46,500 bases of DNA from Oceaniglobus indicus (GCF_002751875.1 NZ_NMZM01000013.1:1-46500), one strand, 5' to 3'. Positions 20,985 to 30,820 are shown, counted from the first letter of the stretch. Notes: generated by a model from the sequence alone, not told the origin. Program-made: numbers and translations.

Positions 20985-21180
20985 CCTGCATGCGTGCGCA
21001 GCTGGATCTGGGACAAAAGCAGGCGTCAAGAAATGGATCGACTTCTAAATCATGAGCGCCCGTATTCCGCCCTTGGCGGCAAACCACCCGCTGTGATCTA
21101 CTGCAGCGAAGCAACGCAGCTCGATCAGCAGGTGCGAAGCGTAGTTCAAATTGCCCCAGATCCCGTCAAACAAACGCGGA
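20985..21180 (+). pseudogene. Second IS3-type transposase C-terminal fragment
   Basis: After the first element ends, another transposase tail is readable across frames: GSGTKAGVKKWIDF, then NHERPYSALGGKPPAVIY, then QLDQQVRSVVQ. This is a different IS3 lineage (SALGGKPPAVVYW type) from the preceding element (PDQAYFNQP type). Its 5' part is absent. It abuts the phospholipase D gene. Confidence 0.7.
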
Positions 21181-21201
21181 GTAGCCTAGGTACGTACAGT
21201 C

Positions 21202-22737
21202 ATGCAAAGCTCAAACACACGGACGTCAATCTTTCGGGTCAATGAAAACTGCTGGCGGGTGGCGCGCGCAGAAAGAATGGCTTTGATCGTTGATGCGGCG
21301 GATTACTTCCGCGCCCTGCGCAAGATCATCCTCCGTGTGGAGCGGGAATTACTGTTCATCGGTTGGGACTTCGACTTCGAGATCGAAATGCTACCCGGAG
21401 AAAGTGACAGTGACGGGGTCGCCCCTGACGGGTTTCCCAATCAGCTTGGCGCGTTCCTCGAGGCCGCTGTGAAGCGGGCGCCGAAGCTGAATATCTATCT
21501 GCTCAAATGGAATGGCGCGGTCGTTGCGGCGCCCGGCCGGTGGGCACCGACAGTCGCACTGAGCATGTTTGGAAGCGACCGCATCCACTTTGCTCTCGAC
21601 GGGCATCACCCTTTCGGGGCCTGCCACCATCAGAAAATTGTCGTAGCCGATGATAAACTGGTCTTTTGCGGAGGGATCGACGCGACCGAAGACCGCTGGG
21701 ACACGTCCGAACACCTGCCGGACGATCCACGCCGCGTGCGCAAGGATGGCTCCGCGTCCGATCCATGGCACGATGCCACCTCGGCACTGACCGGCCCGGT
21801 GGCGACCGCGCTGGGAGAACTGTCTCGCAGGCGCTGGCACCGCGCCACAGGCGATACGCTGGAGCGTCCTTCCAGCACGGCCACAGATATATGGCCCGAT
21901 GATCTGGACGTTGATGCCACGGATGTCGATGTCGCCATCGCGCGAACAGAGCCGCCCTATGACGGCGCGCCGCTGACAAACGAGATCGAGCGGCTCTATC
22001 TCGACAGCATCGAGGCAGCGACGGACGCAATCTATATCGAATCTCAGTATTTCGCGTCGGAAACGGTCTGCGCAGCGCTGGAGAACCGCCTGAAACAGCA
22101 CGGCGGCCCCGAAATCGTCGTGATCAATCCCGAGGCTGCCCTGTCGCAGCTCGAGGACGACGCGATGCATGTGCTGCGCGGACGGATGATCGACACTTTA
22201 CGGGCCGCTGATCATCAGGATCGCTTTCGGATTTTTCATCCGGTCACCGCCAAGGGCGAACCGATCTACGTGCATGCGAAGATCATGATCACCGACGCCA
22301 GAATTCTGCGTCTTGGGTCCAGCAATCTCAACGACCGCTCCATGGGGTTTGACACCGAATGCGACCTAGCGGTCGAGGGGCCGGAGGCGCTGATCACCGG
22401 TTTTCGCGCCCGTCTTCTCTCAGAGCATCTCGGGGTCGCGCCAGAGGTTTTCGAGGAGGTCCTGCAAAAAGAAAATTCGTTGATCGCAGCCATCGAGAGC
22501 CTGAACGCGCCCACAGGACGCGGGCTGCGCCGGATTGATCCACGGCCCGATGGCATTATTGGCGGGTTTCTGGCGAACACTCGGCTGCTTGATCCGCGGT
22601 ATCGCCCGGGCGAAGACACCTCTGCCGGAGAGGGGCTGCGGCCGCGACACTTGGCCTTGATCGCTGGGGCCGCATTGGTCGGCGGCCTGGCCTTTATGGT
22701 ATGGCAAAAACGGCGACGCAGCGGCCCACGGAGCTGA
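21202..22737 (+). CDS. Phospholipase D-like (HKD) protein
   Basis: A 511-aa protein of the PLD superfamily (cardiolipin synthase/phosphatidyltransferase or phospholipase type). Both catalytic motifs are intact: HQKIVVAD at 143-150 and HAKIMITD at 358-365, each followed by the GG/GSSN pattern (CGGIDATEDRWD; GSSNLNDRSMGFD). A C-terminal hydrophobic helix (about 483-503) with a following Lys/Arg cluster suggests a membrane anchor. Many relatives carry a longer VTT-type membrane domain, which is absent here. The start is uncertain: the frame begins just after an IS3 remnant with no good ribosome site, although NCWRVARAERMALIVDAADYF is typical of the family N-terminus. Confidence 0.85.
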   Translation: MQSSNTRTSIFRVNENCWRVARAERMALIVDAADYFRALRKIILRVERELLFIGWDFDFEIEMLPGESDSDGVAPDGFPNQLGAFLEAAVKRAPKLNIYLLKWNGAVVAAPGRWAPTVALSMFGSDRIHFALDGHHPFGACHHQKIVVADDKLVFCGGIDATEDRWDTSEHLPDDPRRVRKDGSASDPWHDATSALTGPVATALGELSRRRWHRATGDTLERPSSTATDIWPDDLDVDATDVDVAIARTEPPYDGAPLTNEIERLYLDSIEAATDAIYIESQYFASETVCAALENRLKQHGGPEIVVINPEAALSQLEDDAMHVLRGRMIDTLRAADHQDRFRIFHPVTAKGEPIYVHAKIMITDARILRLGSSNLNDRSMGFDTECDLAVEGPEALITGFRARLLSEHLGVAPEVFEEVLQKENSLIAAIESLNAPTGRGLRRIDPRPDGIIGGFLANTRLLDPRYRPGEDTSAGEGLRPRHLALIAGAALVGGLAFMVWQKRRRSGPRS

Positions 22738-22978
22738 AGCCCGCCTGAGTGGGCGAGATCGACAAGCCGCAACATGCTTTCGACAACGCCGGTCGTCTGG
22801 GCCGAACCGGATCATCACAAAGCTCGGCCGATCGAGCGCTTCGTTATGAACCGGCCAGTTCCTGATCTTTTGGTCCGGGGGTGTGGGTCTGCTCATGCCG
22901 TCCAGCTAGGGCACTGGATTCACGATATGAATCCCTCACCGAGTTCGTACAGCAGAAACATTCGGAAAAAAAACCCGA
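22738..22978. other. PLD-murJ intergenic region with small palindrome
   Basis: About 240 bases with no supported gene. GATTCA-N5-TGAATC at 22917-22933 is a perfect 6-bp inverted repeat near the murJ end. It resembles an IS terminal region but I cannot prove this from the sequence alone. Confidence 0.3.
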
Positions 22979-24550
22979 TCAGCGGCGCACGGCACCCCGG
23001 ATATCCGACAGGGCAAAGGCGCCGATCGCCGTGCCGATGGCGTAATAGCTGACCATGCCGGTGAGGACCAGACCGACGAGCGCGGGCACCTTGAACGCGG
23101 CCATGGCGAACAGAGGGTCAAGCCCGAGCATCGCCAGCCAGAGACACGCCCCCATTCCCAGCGATGCCGCAAGGATGCGCCAGACGCGGCGATGGAACCG
23201 GTCGTCGAAGGTGGCCGCCGCGCCCATTGCCCGGCTGCCCCGCAGCAGAAGCAGCACCATCGCCCAGCCGGCCAGGGTGGTGCCCAAGGCGGCGGCAAGG
23301 TATCCCGCAATCGGGATCAGCCCGATGGCCAGCGCCGCGTTCACGACCAGTGCGACCAGTGCATAGCGGAACGGCGACTTCGTATCCTCACGAGCGAAGA
23401 ACAGCGGTTGCAGCACCTTCTGCATGACGAAGGCCGGCAGGCCGAGACCGTAAATCGCCAGCGCCCAGGCGGTGGCCTGGGTGTCTTCGGGGCCGAAGGC
23501 GCCACGCTGGAACAGGGTGGCGGTGACAGGCAGGGGGATCACCACGAAGGCCACGGCGCAGGGCACCGTCAGGGTCAGCGCCATTTCGGCAGCGCGCGAC
23601 AGGGCATGGCGGCCACCGCCGGTGTCTTCGGCCTGAAGGCGGCGCGACAGTTCGGGCAGCAGGACCACGCCGATGGCGATGCCGACGACCCCCAGCGGCA
23701 GTTGATACAACCGGTCGGCATAGTTCAGCCAGGCGATGGCACCGTCGAAGAAGCTGGCGACCTGGCGGCCCACCAGCAGATTGATTTGCACGACCCCACC
23801 CGCCAGCGCGGCGGGGGCGGCGATCACGGCCAGTTTCTTCAACTCGGGGGTCAGGCGCGGGCGGCGGATGGTCAGCCGGAACCCGGCCCGCGACGCCGCC
23901 CACCACACCAGCGCCAGTTGCGCGACGCCGCCGATGGGGACCGAAAGCGCCAGCGTATCGCCCACCCTGAGCCCCAGCATGTCGTCGAACCCCATGCCCA
24001 GCATGTCGGACGGTGGGCGGCCCAATGCGGCACCGATCAGCACGCCCGCGATGAAGACGACGTTCAGCAGCACCGGCGCGGCGGCGGCGGCAAGGAACCG
24101 CTTGTTGGCGTTCAGAACCCCCGACACCAATGCGGCCAGCGAGATGAACAGGATGTAGGGAAACGCGATGCGCCCGTATCCCACCGCCAGATCGAAGCGT
24201 TCATCGCCGCGGAATCCGCCTGCCATGGCCGTCACCAGCCACGGCATCGCGACGATTCCGATCGCGGTGAACACGGACAGGATCACGATCATCCCGGCGA
24301 AAGCGTCCTGCGCAAAACCCTTCGCGTCGTCGCCCGCCTCCAGTTTCTTCGAAAACAGCGGGATGAACGCCATGTTGAACGCGCCTTCGGCAAAGAAGCG
24401 GCGGAACATGTTGGGCAGGGAAAAGGCCACCAGGAACGCCTCGGCCACCGGGCCGGCACCAAGGTAGGCGGCGATCATGATATCGCGCACAAAGCCCAGC
24501 ACGCGCGACACGAGGGTCCAGGCGCCGACCGTCACAAACCCCTTGAGCAT
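22979..24550 (-). CDS. murJ: Lipid II flippase MurJ (MviN)
   Basis: An MOP-family transporter that flips lipid II across the inner membrane for peptidoglycan synthesis. The 523-aa product has about 14 membrane segments and the family N-terminus (TLVSRVLGFVRDIMIAAYLG), followed by FSLPNMFRRFFAEGAFNMAF and FIPLFSKKLE. Its ATG shares one base with the glnD stop (TGATG), so it is translated together with glnD, an arrangement often seen in Alphaproteobacteria. Confidence 0.97.
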   Translation of the reverse strand: MLKGFVTVGAWTLVSRVLGFVRDIMIAAYLGAGPVAEAFLVAFSLPNMFRRFFAEGAFNMAFIPLFSKKLEAGDDAKGFAQDAFAGMIVILSVFTAIGIVAMPWLVTAMAGGFRGDERFDLAVGYGRIAFPYILFISLAALVSGVLNANKRFLAAAAAPVLLNVVFIAGVLIGAALGRPPSDMLGMGFDDMLGLRVGDTLALSVPIGGVAQLALVWWAASRAGFRLTIRRPRLTPELKKLAVIAAPAALAGGVVQINLLVGRQVASFFDGAIAWLNYADRLYQLPLGVVGIAIGVVLLPELSRRLQAEDTGGGRHALSRAAEMALTLTVPCAVAFVVIPLPVTATLFQRGAFGPEDTQATAWALAIYGLGLPAFVMQKVLQPLFFAREDTKSPFRYALVALVVNAALAIGLIPIAGYLAAALGTTLAGWAMVLLLLRGSRAMGAAATFDDRFHRRVWRILAASLGMGACLWLAMLGLDPLFAMAAFKVPALVGLVLTGMVSYYAIGTAIGAFALSDIRGAVRR

Positions 24551-27354
24551 CAGGCGCGGGCCCGCTTGCTGCCTTGTTCGATGGCTTCGCGCAGGCGCTT
24601 CTCGATCGTGCGCTGCTTGCTTTCGGTATAGAATTTCAAGCCGAACATGTCCTTGACATAGAAGGTATCGACCACCTGTTCGCCGTAGGTGGCGATGACG
24701 GCCGAGGCGATCGAGATGTTCGATGCGGCCAGCGTGCGCGTCAGGTCATACAGCAGGCCGGGGCGGTCGCGGGTGTCGACCTCGATGATGGTGTAGATTT
24801 CCGATCCGTCGTTGTCGAAGGTGATCGACGTCGGCACGCGGAAGCCCTTTTCGCGCTTCTTCATCTTGTCGCGCGGCTCCAGCGCGTCGCTTGTCACCAC
24901 TTCGCCTTTGAGAGTGCGGCCGATCATCTTGCGCAGGCGATCCAGCTTTTCGCGGGCATAGGGGTGGCCTTCGGCGTCCTGAACCCAGAATACCGCCGTC
25001 GCATAGCCGTCGTTCGACGTATAGGTGCGCGCGTCGACCACGTTGGCGCCCACCAGGGCCAGGGCGCCGGCGAGGCGTGAAAAGATACCGGGATGGTCGA
25101 CCATGGCGAAACAGGCGCGGGTGGCGTCGCGGTCTTCGTCGGGCTTCAGGTCGATCTTGATGTCACCGTCCTGAATATCGCGCAGCAGGCGGGCAAAGAC
25201 GGTGTGGGTGTCGGTGTCCAGCCCCTGCCAATAAGGGGGGTAATGGCGTTGGGTTTCACGACGCACCGCCGCCTTGTCCCACCCCGACAGCGCCTCGCGT
25301 AGCAGGCGGCGGGCTTCGGTGCCCCGGGTTTCGCGGTTCAGCGCCTCAAGCCCGTTGTCCAGCGCGTCGGCAGTTTCGCGATAGAGCTGGCGCAGCAGTT
25401 GCGCCTTCCAGTTGTTCCAGGTGCCGGGGCCGACGCCGCGAATGTCGCAGACGGTCAGCACCGTCAGCAGGTCCAGGCGCTTGCGATTGCGCACCGCCTT
25501 GGCGAAATCGCGGATCGTGCGGGGGTCGGACAGGTCGCGCTTCTGCGCGATGTCCGACATCAGCAGGTGATAGCGCACCAGCCATTCCACCGTATCGGTT
25601 TCGCGCTGTTTCAACCCGAGGGCCGGACAGATGCGGCGCGCGATCTTGGCGCCCAGGGCCGAGTGGTCTTCGGTCCGGCCCTTGCCGATGTCATGCAGCA
25701 GAACCGACAGATACATGACCTTGCGGTTGACCGACTTCTCTTTCAGGATCCGGCTGACGATCGGCAATTCCTCGACCAGTTCGCCACGCTCGATCTGGGA
25801 CAGGGCGCTGATGCACTGGATCGTGTGTTCGTCCACCGTATAGCGGTGATACATGTTGAACTGCATCATCGCGACGATGGGTTCGAAGTCGGGGATGAAG
25901 GCGGCCAGCACCCCCAGTTCGTTCATCCGCCGCAGCGCCCGGTCGGGCATCGGATATTTAAGAAGAAGATCCATGAAGATGCGAACCGCCTCGGGCGATT
26001 TGCGCATGGTGTTGTCGATCAGGTTCAGGTTTGCCGCGATGGCGCGCATGGCATTGGGGTGCAACAGGTATCCGGTGCGCAACGCCTCTTCGAAGATCCG
26101 CAGGAAGTTGAGAGGATCGGCAAGAAATCCGGCGCGATCCTCATAGGTCAGGCGATTCTGGTCGATCGCGAATCCGGGGCGCGTCTTCTTGCGGCGGCGG
26201 AACAGGCCGACCATGCGCGGCGCGTCCTTCTTCTGCCCGGCCTCGAGCGCGGTCAACAGGATGCGGGTCAGTTCGCCGACACGGTTGGCATGGCGGAAAT
26301 AGGTCTGCATGAAATGCTCGACCCCGCGCCGACCGCCCTTGTCCTCGTATCCCATGCGTTCGGCCACCGCGACCTGCATGTCGAAGGTCAACTGGTCCAT
26401 CGCCCGTCCGGCGGCCAGATGCAGATGGCAGCGCACCGCCAGAAGGAAGCTTTCGGCGCGCAGGAACTGATCGAATTCGCCCTGGGTGAAGGTGCCGGCC
26501 GCCACCAGGTCGGACACGTCTTCGACCCGGTTGACGTATTTCGCGATCCAGAACAGCGTTTGCAGATCGCGCAAGCCCCCCTTGCCCTCTTTCACGTTGG
26601 GCTCCAGGACATACCGCTGCACGCCCTGCTTGGTGTGGCGCTGACTGCGTTCGTCAAGTTTGGCAGCGATGTATTCCGTGCCGGTCTTGGTGAACAGATC
26701 GGACCACAGGCGTTCGCCCAACTGCTCCTCAAGGTGCGGATCACCGGCCAGCAGGCGGCGTTCCAACAGGGCGGTGCGGACGGTGTAATCGTCACGCGCG
26801 ATCTGCAGGCATTCGTCGATGCTGCGGCTTGCGTGGCCGACCTTCAGGTGCAGATCCCAGAACATGTAGAGCATCGATTCGATGACGGTTTCGGCCCAGG
26901 GCGTGATCTGTGACGGCGTCACGAACAGCAGGTCGACGTCGGAAAACGGGCACATTTCGGCCCGCCCGTAACCGCCCACGGCCAGCACGGCCAAGGGTTC
27001 GTCGCCCGGATGCAGGTGGCGGGTCGCGACCTCCAGCACCAGGGTGACGACGCAATCGGTCAGATAGCTGTAGGCGCGCACGGTCGGGCGCGACTTGATC
27101 GGGTTCCCGGTGAACGCGTCGGCGATCACGGTGCGTCCGGACTCGAGCGCCCGCTTGATATGCTCGACCGCGCATTTGCGCTGTCCGGCCTCGTCGTCCG
27201 GTGTGCCGATATCGGCCTCGATCCGCGCCAGCACTGCGGCGCGGTCGAAGATCTCGTGCTCGGGGCGGATCAGATCGCCCCGCGCCCTGTGTCTGTCGTC
27301 GGGGACGGCCGGATCAGAAACCGGCGCCGCCGAAGCTTCTCGGTGCAGGGTCAA
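24550..27354 (-). CDS. glnD: [Protein-PII] uridylyltransferase GlnD
   Basis: A bifunctional uridylyltransferase/uridylyl-removing enzyme of PII proteins, the glutamine sensor of nitrogen control. The 934-aa product has the nucleotidyltransferase motif VGGYGRAEMCPFSDVDLLF (about 126-144), the metal-dependent HD domain (LLHDIGKGRTEDHS, about 555) and two C-terminal ACT domains (MVDHPGIFSRLAGAL; DTRDRPGLLYDLTRTL). The start taken is TTG at 27354, preceded by AGGTGG at 6 bases and overlapping the upstream gene by 41 bases; no ATG is available near the conserved start, so the true N-terminus may be a few codons off. It is followed by murJ. Confidence 0.95.
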   Translation of the reverse strand: MTLHREASAAPVSDPAVPDDRHRARGDLIRPEHEIFDRAAVLARIEADIGTPDDEAGQRKCAVEHIKRALESGRTVIADAFTGNPIKSRPTVRAYSYLTDCVVTLVLEVATRHLHPGDEPLAVLAVGGYGRAEMCPFSDVDLLFVTPSQITPWAETVIESMLYMFWDLHLKVGHASRSIDECLQIARDDYTVRTALLERRLLAGDPHLEEQLGERLWSDLFTKTGTEYIAAKLDERSQRHTKQGVQRYVLEPNVKEGKGGLRDLQTLFWIAKYVNRVEDVSDLVAAGTFTQGEFDQFLRAESFLLAVRCHLHLAAGRAMDQLTFDMQVAVAERMGYEDKGGRRGVEHFMQTYFRHANRVGELTRILLTALEAGQKKDAPRMVGLFRRRKKTRPGFAIDQNRLTYEDRAGFLADPLNFLRIFEEALRTGYLLHPNAMRAIAANLNLIDNTMRKSPEAVRIFMDLLLKYPMPDRALRRMNELGVLAAFIPDFEPIVAMMQFNMYHRYTVDEHTIQCISALSQIERGELVEELPIVSRILKEKSVNRKVMYLSVLLHDIGKGRTEDHSALGAKIARRICPALGLKQRETDTVEWLVRYHLLMSDIAQKRDLSDPRTIRDFAKAVRNRKRLDLLTVLTVCDIRGVGPGTWNNWKAQLLRQLYRETADALDNGLEALNRETRGTEARRLLREALSGWDKAAVRRETQRHYPPYWQGLDTDTHTVFARLLRDIQDGDIKIDLKPDEDRDATRACFAMVDHPGIFSRLAGALALVGANVVDARTYTSNDGYATAVFWVQDAEGHPYAREKLDRLRKMIGRTLKGEVVTSDALEPRDKMKKREKGFRVPTSITFDNDGSEIYTIIEVDTRDRPGLLYDLTRTLAASNISIASAVIATYGEQVVDTFYVKDMFGLKFYTESKQRTIEKRLREAIEQGSKRARA

Positions 27355-28486
27355 TCACAACCACCTGATTGTTGCGGATCTGGGCCACGGCCATTCCCCG
27401 TTGGTTCGTGCCGTCGGGGCGCAGGCGGAAGATGCCGTTGACGCCGATGAACCCGGATCCCTGGGTCAGGGATTGCGCCGTCAGCGCGTCGCGCTTGCCC
27501 GTCTTCACCAGCGCACCGATCGCGGCGATCCCGTCATAGGCCAAACCGGCGATGGCATGGGGATTGCTGCCGTATGCGGCCTGGTAACGGCTGTTGAAGC
27601 GGGCCGACAGATTGGGATCGGGCAGCGCGAACCAGCTTCCCTGCAGACCTTTCAGCGACAGTGCGCTGCTGGGAATGTCCAGGCGTTGCAGGCCGACGTA
27701 TTGCGTCTGAGCCGGCGACAGGCCGTTGGACGGTAGAAGATCGGCAAGGAAGGGAAGCGCGCCCGAGGTGCCCGAGGTCAGGAACACGGTATCCGCACCC
27801 GCGGCCTTGACCTCACCGGCCAGGCGTGGCGCGGCCTGGGTGACGCCTTGTTGCGACAGCTCGAACGACGACACCCCGGCGAGACGCGCGCCGCTGCCCT
27901 GGATGGCGCCGACGATGGCGTCGCGGCCCTGTTCCTCGGCGGTGTTCTGGCCGTGGATCACGTAGATGTTGCTGCGTCCCTGGCTGGCGGCATAGCTGAC
28001 CAGCCGGTTTGCCGTGTTGGAAAAGGTGTTTCCCAAGACAAAGACGTTGGCCCCGGCGATCGAGGTGTTGTTGGAAAAGCTCAGAACGTTGACGCCCTTG
28101 CCGGACACGGCCACGCCGGCGGCGTTGGCGGCATCGGCAAAGACAGGCCCGAGAATGACCTTCGCCCCTTCGTTCACGGCCTTCTGCGCCGCGGCCGACG
28201 CCGTCGCCGCCTGGCCGCCGGAATCATAGACACGCAGGTCGATCTGGACGCCGTCCAGATCCTGAATGGCCAGCCGGGCGGCATTTTCCAGGCTGCGCGC
28301 AAGGATCGCGCCGCCGTCCGCCGATGATGCGGGAACCAAAAGCGCGACCGGAACCGGCGCGGATGTATCGATGGACGGACCGCCGCCGAATGCGACGGGA
28401 TCACAGGCGGCAAGGGCAAATGCGGCGAAGGCAGCGGTGGCCAGCCGGGCAATCGGCTTGCGGGCGGCGGTCAAAAAGGCAAACAT
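27314..28486 (-). CDS. LppC-type lipoprotein (penicillin-binding protein activator)
   Basis: A 390-aa lipoprotein: the N-terminal signal (LATAAFAAFALAAC) has a lipobox with Cys at about 28. The mature part is a periplasmic-binding fold of the Leu/Ile/Val type (VALLVPASSADGG, KVILGPVFADAA, SFSNNTSIAG), matching the LppC/LpoA-like family annotated as penicillin-binding protein activator in Alphaproteobacteria. That role is known for enterobacterial LpoA and only inferred here. It is divergent from rsmI. Confidence 0.88.
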   Translation of the reverse strand: MFAFLTAARKPIARLATAAFAAFALAACDPVAFGGGPSIDTSAPVPVALLVPASSADGGAILARSLENAARLAIQDLDGVQIDLRVYDSGGQAATASAAAQKAVNEGAKVILGPVFADAANAAGVAVSGKGVNVLSFSNNTSIAGANVFVLGNTFSNTANRLVSYAASQGRSNIYVIHGQNTAEEQGRDAIVGAIQGSGARLAGVSSFELSQQGVTQAAPRLAGEVKAAGADTVFLTSGTSGALPFLADLLPSNGLSPAQTQYVGLQRLDIPSSALSLKGLQGSWFALPDPNLSARFNSRYQAAYGSNPHAIAGLAYDGIAAIGALVKTGKRDALTAQSLTQGSGFIGVNGIFRLRPDGTNQRGMAVAQIRNNQVVVIDPAPRSFGGAGF

Positions 28487-28570
28487 CGGTCAACTCTCTT
28501 GCGGGGCGGGACGGGGCGTTTCCGACCCTAGGGGCAGATGCGGACGGTGTAAATCGGAGACGTTGCGGAT

Positions 28571-29446
28571 ATGACGATGATTGCACAGATCCGCCCACTC
28601 GATCCTGGCCTGTATTTCCTGGCCACGCCCATCGGAACCGCCCGCGACATCACCCTGCGCGCGCTGGACATCCTTGCCTCGGCCGATGTGATCGCCGCCG
28701 AAGACACGCGGACGGCCCGCAAGCTGATGGAGATTCACGGCATCCCGGTGAACGGACGTCCGATGGTGGCCTATCACGATCACAACGGTGCGGCGGTGCG
28801 CCCGAAGCTGCTGGCGATGATCGCAAGCGGCAAATCCGTGGCCTATGCGTCGGAAGCCGGCACGCCCCTGGTGGCCGATCCGGGTTTCGCACTGGCCCGT
28901 GACGTGGTGGCCGCTGGCCTTGCCGTGACCGGCGCGCCGGGGCCGTCCGCGGTTCTGGCGGCGCTGACCCTGGCCGGGCTGCCGACGGACCGGTTCCTGT
29001 TCGCGGGGTTTCTGCCGCCCGCCAGCGGTGCCCGCCGCAAGGTATTGCGCGAACTCAATGGTTGTCCGGCAACGCTGGTGTTTTTCGAATCGGCCAAGCG
29101 ACTTTTACCTTCCCTTAGGGATTTTGGCACAGAGTTGGGCGAAGACCGGCAGATCGCGCTGTGTCGCGAATTGACGAAGAAGTTCGAAGAAATCCGCCGC
29201 GGCACCGTGGCAGAGGTAAGGGTGGGGTGCGAAGCCGATCCGCCCCGTGGCGAAGTGGTGCTGGTCGTCGATCGCGATCGGTCAGTGCCGACACAGGCCG
29301 ATCTGGACACGGCGTTGCGCGTGGCGCTGGAAACGATGACGCTGAAGGACGCGGCGCGCAGCGTTGCCAGTGACCTGGGCCTTGCGCGGCGCGACGTCTA
29401 TCAGGCGGGCCTGACGATCGGGGCCGCCGATCAGGAGGAGAGATGA
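28571..29446 (+). CDS. rsmI: 16S rRNA (cytidine-1402-2'-O)-methyltransferase RsmI
   Basis: It methylates the ribose of C1402 in 16S rRNA. The 291-aa product has the tetrapyrrole-methylase fold motifs: LYFLATPIGTARDITLRAL, IAAEDTRTARKLM and YASEAGTPLVADPG, followed by TGAPGPSAVLAALTLAGLPT. The C-terminal helical part (ETMTLKDAARSVASDLGLARR) is typical. It is divergent from the LppC-type gene and overlaps yraN by 4 bases; the rsmI-yraN pairing is conserved widely. Confidence 0.97.
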   Translation: MTMIAQIRPLDPGLYFLATPIGTARDITLRALDILASADVIAAEDTRTARKLMEIHGIPVNGRPMVAYHDHNGAAVRPKLLAMIASGKSVAYASEAGTPLVADPGFALARDVVAAGLAVTGAPGPSAVLAALTLAGLPTDRFLFAGFLPPASGARRKVLRELNGCPATLVFFESAKRLLPSLRDFGTELGEDRQIALCRELTKKFEEIRRGTVAEVRVGCEADPPRGEVVLVVDRDRSVPTQADLDTALRVALETMTLKDAARSVASDLGLARRDVYQAGLTIGAADQEER

Positions 29447-29793
29447 CAGGCGCAGTTTCATACCATGCGGGGTTTTGTGCCGAGGACCGGGTTGCAGCGG
29501 AATATATGCAACGCGGATACGAAATTGTCGAACGCCGCTGGCGCGGGACCGGCGGCGAGATTGACGTGATCGTTCGCGAAGGCGCCACGCTGGTCTTTGT
29601 CGAGGTGAAGAAATCGCGCAGCCATTCACAGGCGGCCGCGCGAATCACGCCACGACAGATCGAAAGGATATGTTCGGCCGCCGCGGAATATGTTGCCGGC
29701 GAACCGGATGGCCAGAACACGGACATGCGGTTCGACGCCGCCTTGATGGATCGTTCGGGGATGATCGAGATACGTCAGAACGCCTTTCTCTGA
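29443..29793 (+). CDS. YraN family (UPF0102) endonuclease-like protein
   Basis: A 116-aa protein with the UPF0102 pattern: AEDRVAAEYMQRGYEIVERRW, then GEIDVIVREGATLVFVEVKKS, which is a restriction-endonuclease-like fold (Asp and ExK residues in GEIDVI and FVEVK). A nuclease role is inferred from the fold; the cellular function is not settled. It is coupled to rsmI through ATGA and precedes gshB by about 70 bp. Confidence 0.93.
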   Translation: MTGAVSYHAGFCAEDRVAAEYMQRGYEIVERRWRGTGGEIDVIVREGATLVFVEVKKSRSHSQAAARITPRQIERICSAAAEYVAGEPDGQNTDMRFDAALMDRSGMIEIRQNAFL

Positions 29794-29866
29794 TGTGGCG
29801 AATGGCATTGCTCCCGTCTGCCCGCTCGGCCAGAAAGGGGCGTCGCCCCTGAACGGAGTTTTGTCC

Positions 29867-30814
29867 ATGTCGCTGAACGTTGCCATCCAGATGGATCCGA
29901 TCGAAACGGTGAATATCGCCGGGGACAGTTCGTTCCGGATTGCCGAGGAAGCGCAGGCGCGCGGCCATCGGCTGTTCTATTACACGCCCGACAAGCTGGC
30001 GTGGCAGCAAGGGCGCGTGACGGCACGGGGCTGGCCGCTGACGGTGCGCCGCGAGGTCGGCAATCACTTCACGCTCGGACAGGAGGCCGAGGTCGATCTG
30101 GCCGACTTCGATGTGGTCTTGCTGCGCCAGGATCCGCCATTCGACATGGGATACATCACGACAACCCACATCCTGGACTTCCTGCCGTCCACGACGCAGG
30201 TGGTCAACAATTCGTTCTGGGTGCGCAACTATCCCGAAAAGCTGTTGTGCCTGCGGTTTCCCGACCTGATCCCGCCGACGGTCGTCGCCCGTGACCTGGA
30301 AACGCTGCGCGCGTTCAAGGCCGACCATGGCGATATCATCCTGAAACCGCTGTATGGCAACGGCGGTGCCGGAGTGTTCCGTCTCGGCCCCGACGACCGC
30401 AATTTGTCGAGCTTGCATGAGCTGTTTTCCGGCATCAACCGCGAACCCCTGATCGCCCAGAAATTCCTGCCCGACGTCGCCAAGGGCGACAAGCGGGTGA
30501 TCCTTGTCGATGGCAAGGCCGTGGGCGCGATCAACCGCGTTCCGGCAGCGGGGGAAACCCGATCCAACATGCACGTCGGCGGCCGGCCGGAAAAGATCGC
30601 GCTGAGCGACCGGGATCGCGAAATCTGCGATGCGATCGGCCCGTTGTTGACGGAGAAGGGCCAGATCTTTGTCGGTATCGACGTGATCGGCGACTATCTG
30701 ACCGAAATCAACGTCACCTCGCCCACCGGCCTCATGGAGTTGGAGCGGTTTGACGGGGTGAACGTCACGGCCAAGATCTGGGAGGCGATCGAGGCGCGCC
30801 ATACCGCTGTCTGA
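29867..30814 (+). CDS. gshB: Glutathione synthase
   Basis: An ATP-grasp ligase joining gamma-glutamylcysteine and glycine. The ATG chosen (MSLNVAIQMDPIETV) gives 315 aa, with GGAG before it. Family motifs are intact: VVLLRQDPPFDMGYITTTHI, ILKPLYGNGGAGVFRL for ATP binding, and the C-terminal DVIGDYLTEINVTSPTGLME. It is separated from yraN by a short hairpin (29836-29850) and its 3' end faces the YifB gene with only 6 bases between. Confidence 0.97.
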   Translation: MSLNVAIQMDPIETVNIAGDSSFRIAEEAQARGHRLFYYTPDKLAWQQGRVTARGWPLTVRREVGNHFTLGQEAEVDLADFDVVLLRQDPPFDMGYITTTHILDFLPSTTQVVNNSFWVRNYPEKLLCLRFPDLIPPTVVARDLETLRAFKADHGDIILKPLYGNGGAGVFRLGPDDRNLSSLHELFSGINREPLIAQKFLPDVAKGDKRVILVDGKAVGAINRVPAAGETRSNMHVGGRPEKIALSDRDREICDAIGPLLTEKGQIFVGIDVIGDYLTEINVTSPTGLMELERFDGVNVTAKIWEAIEARHTAV

Positions 30815-30820
30815 TCCGCG

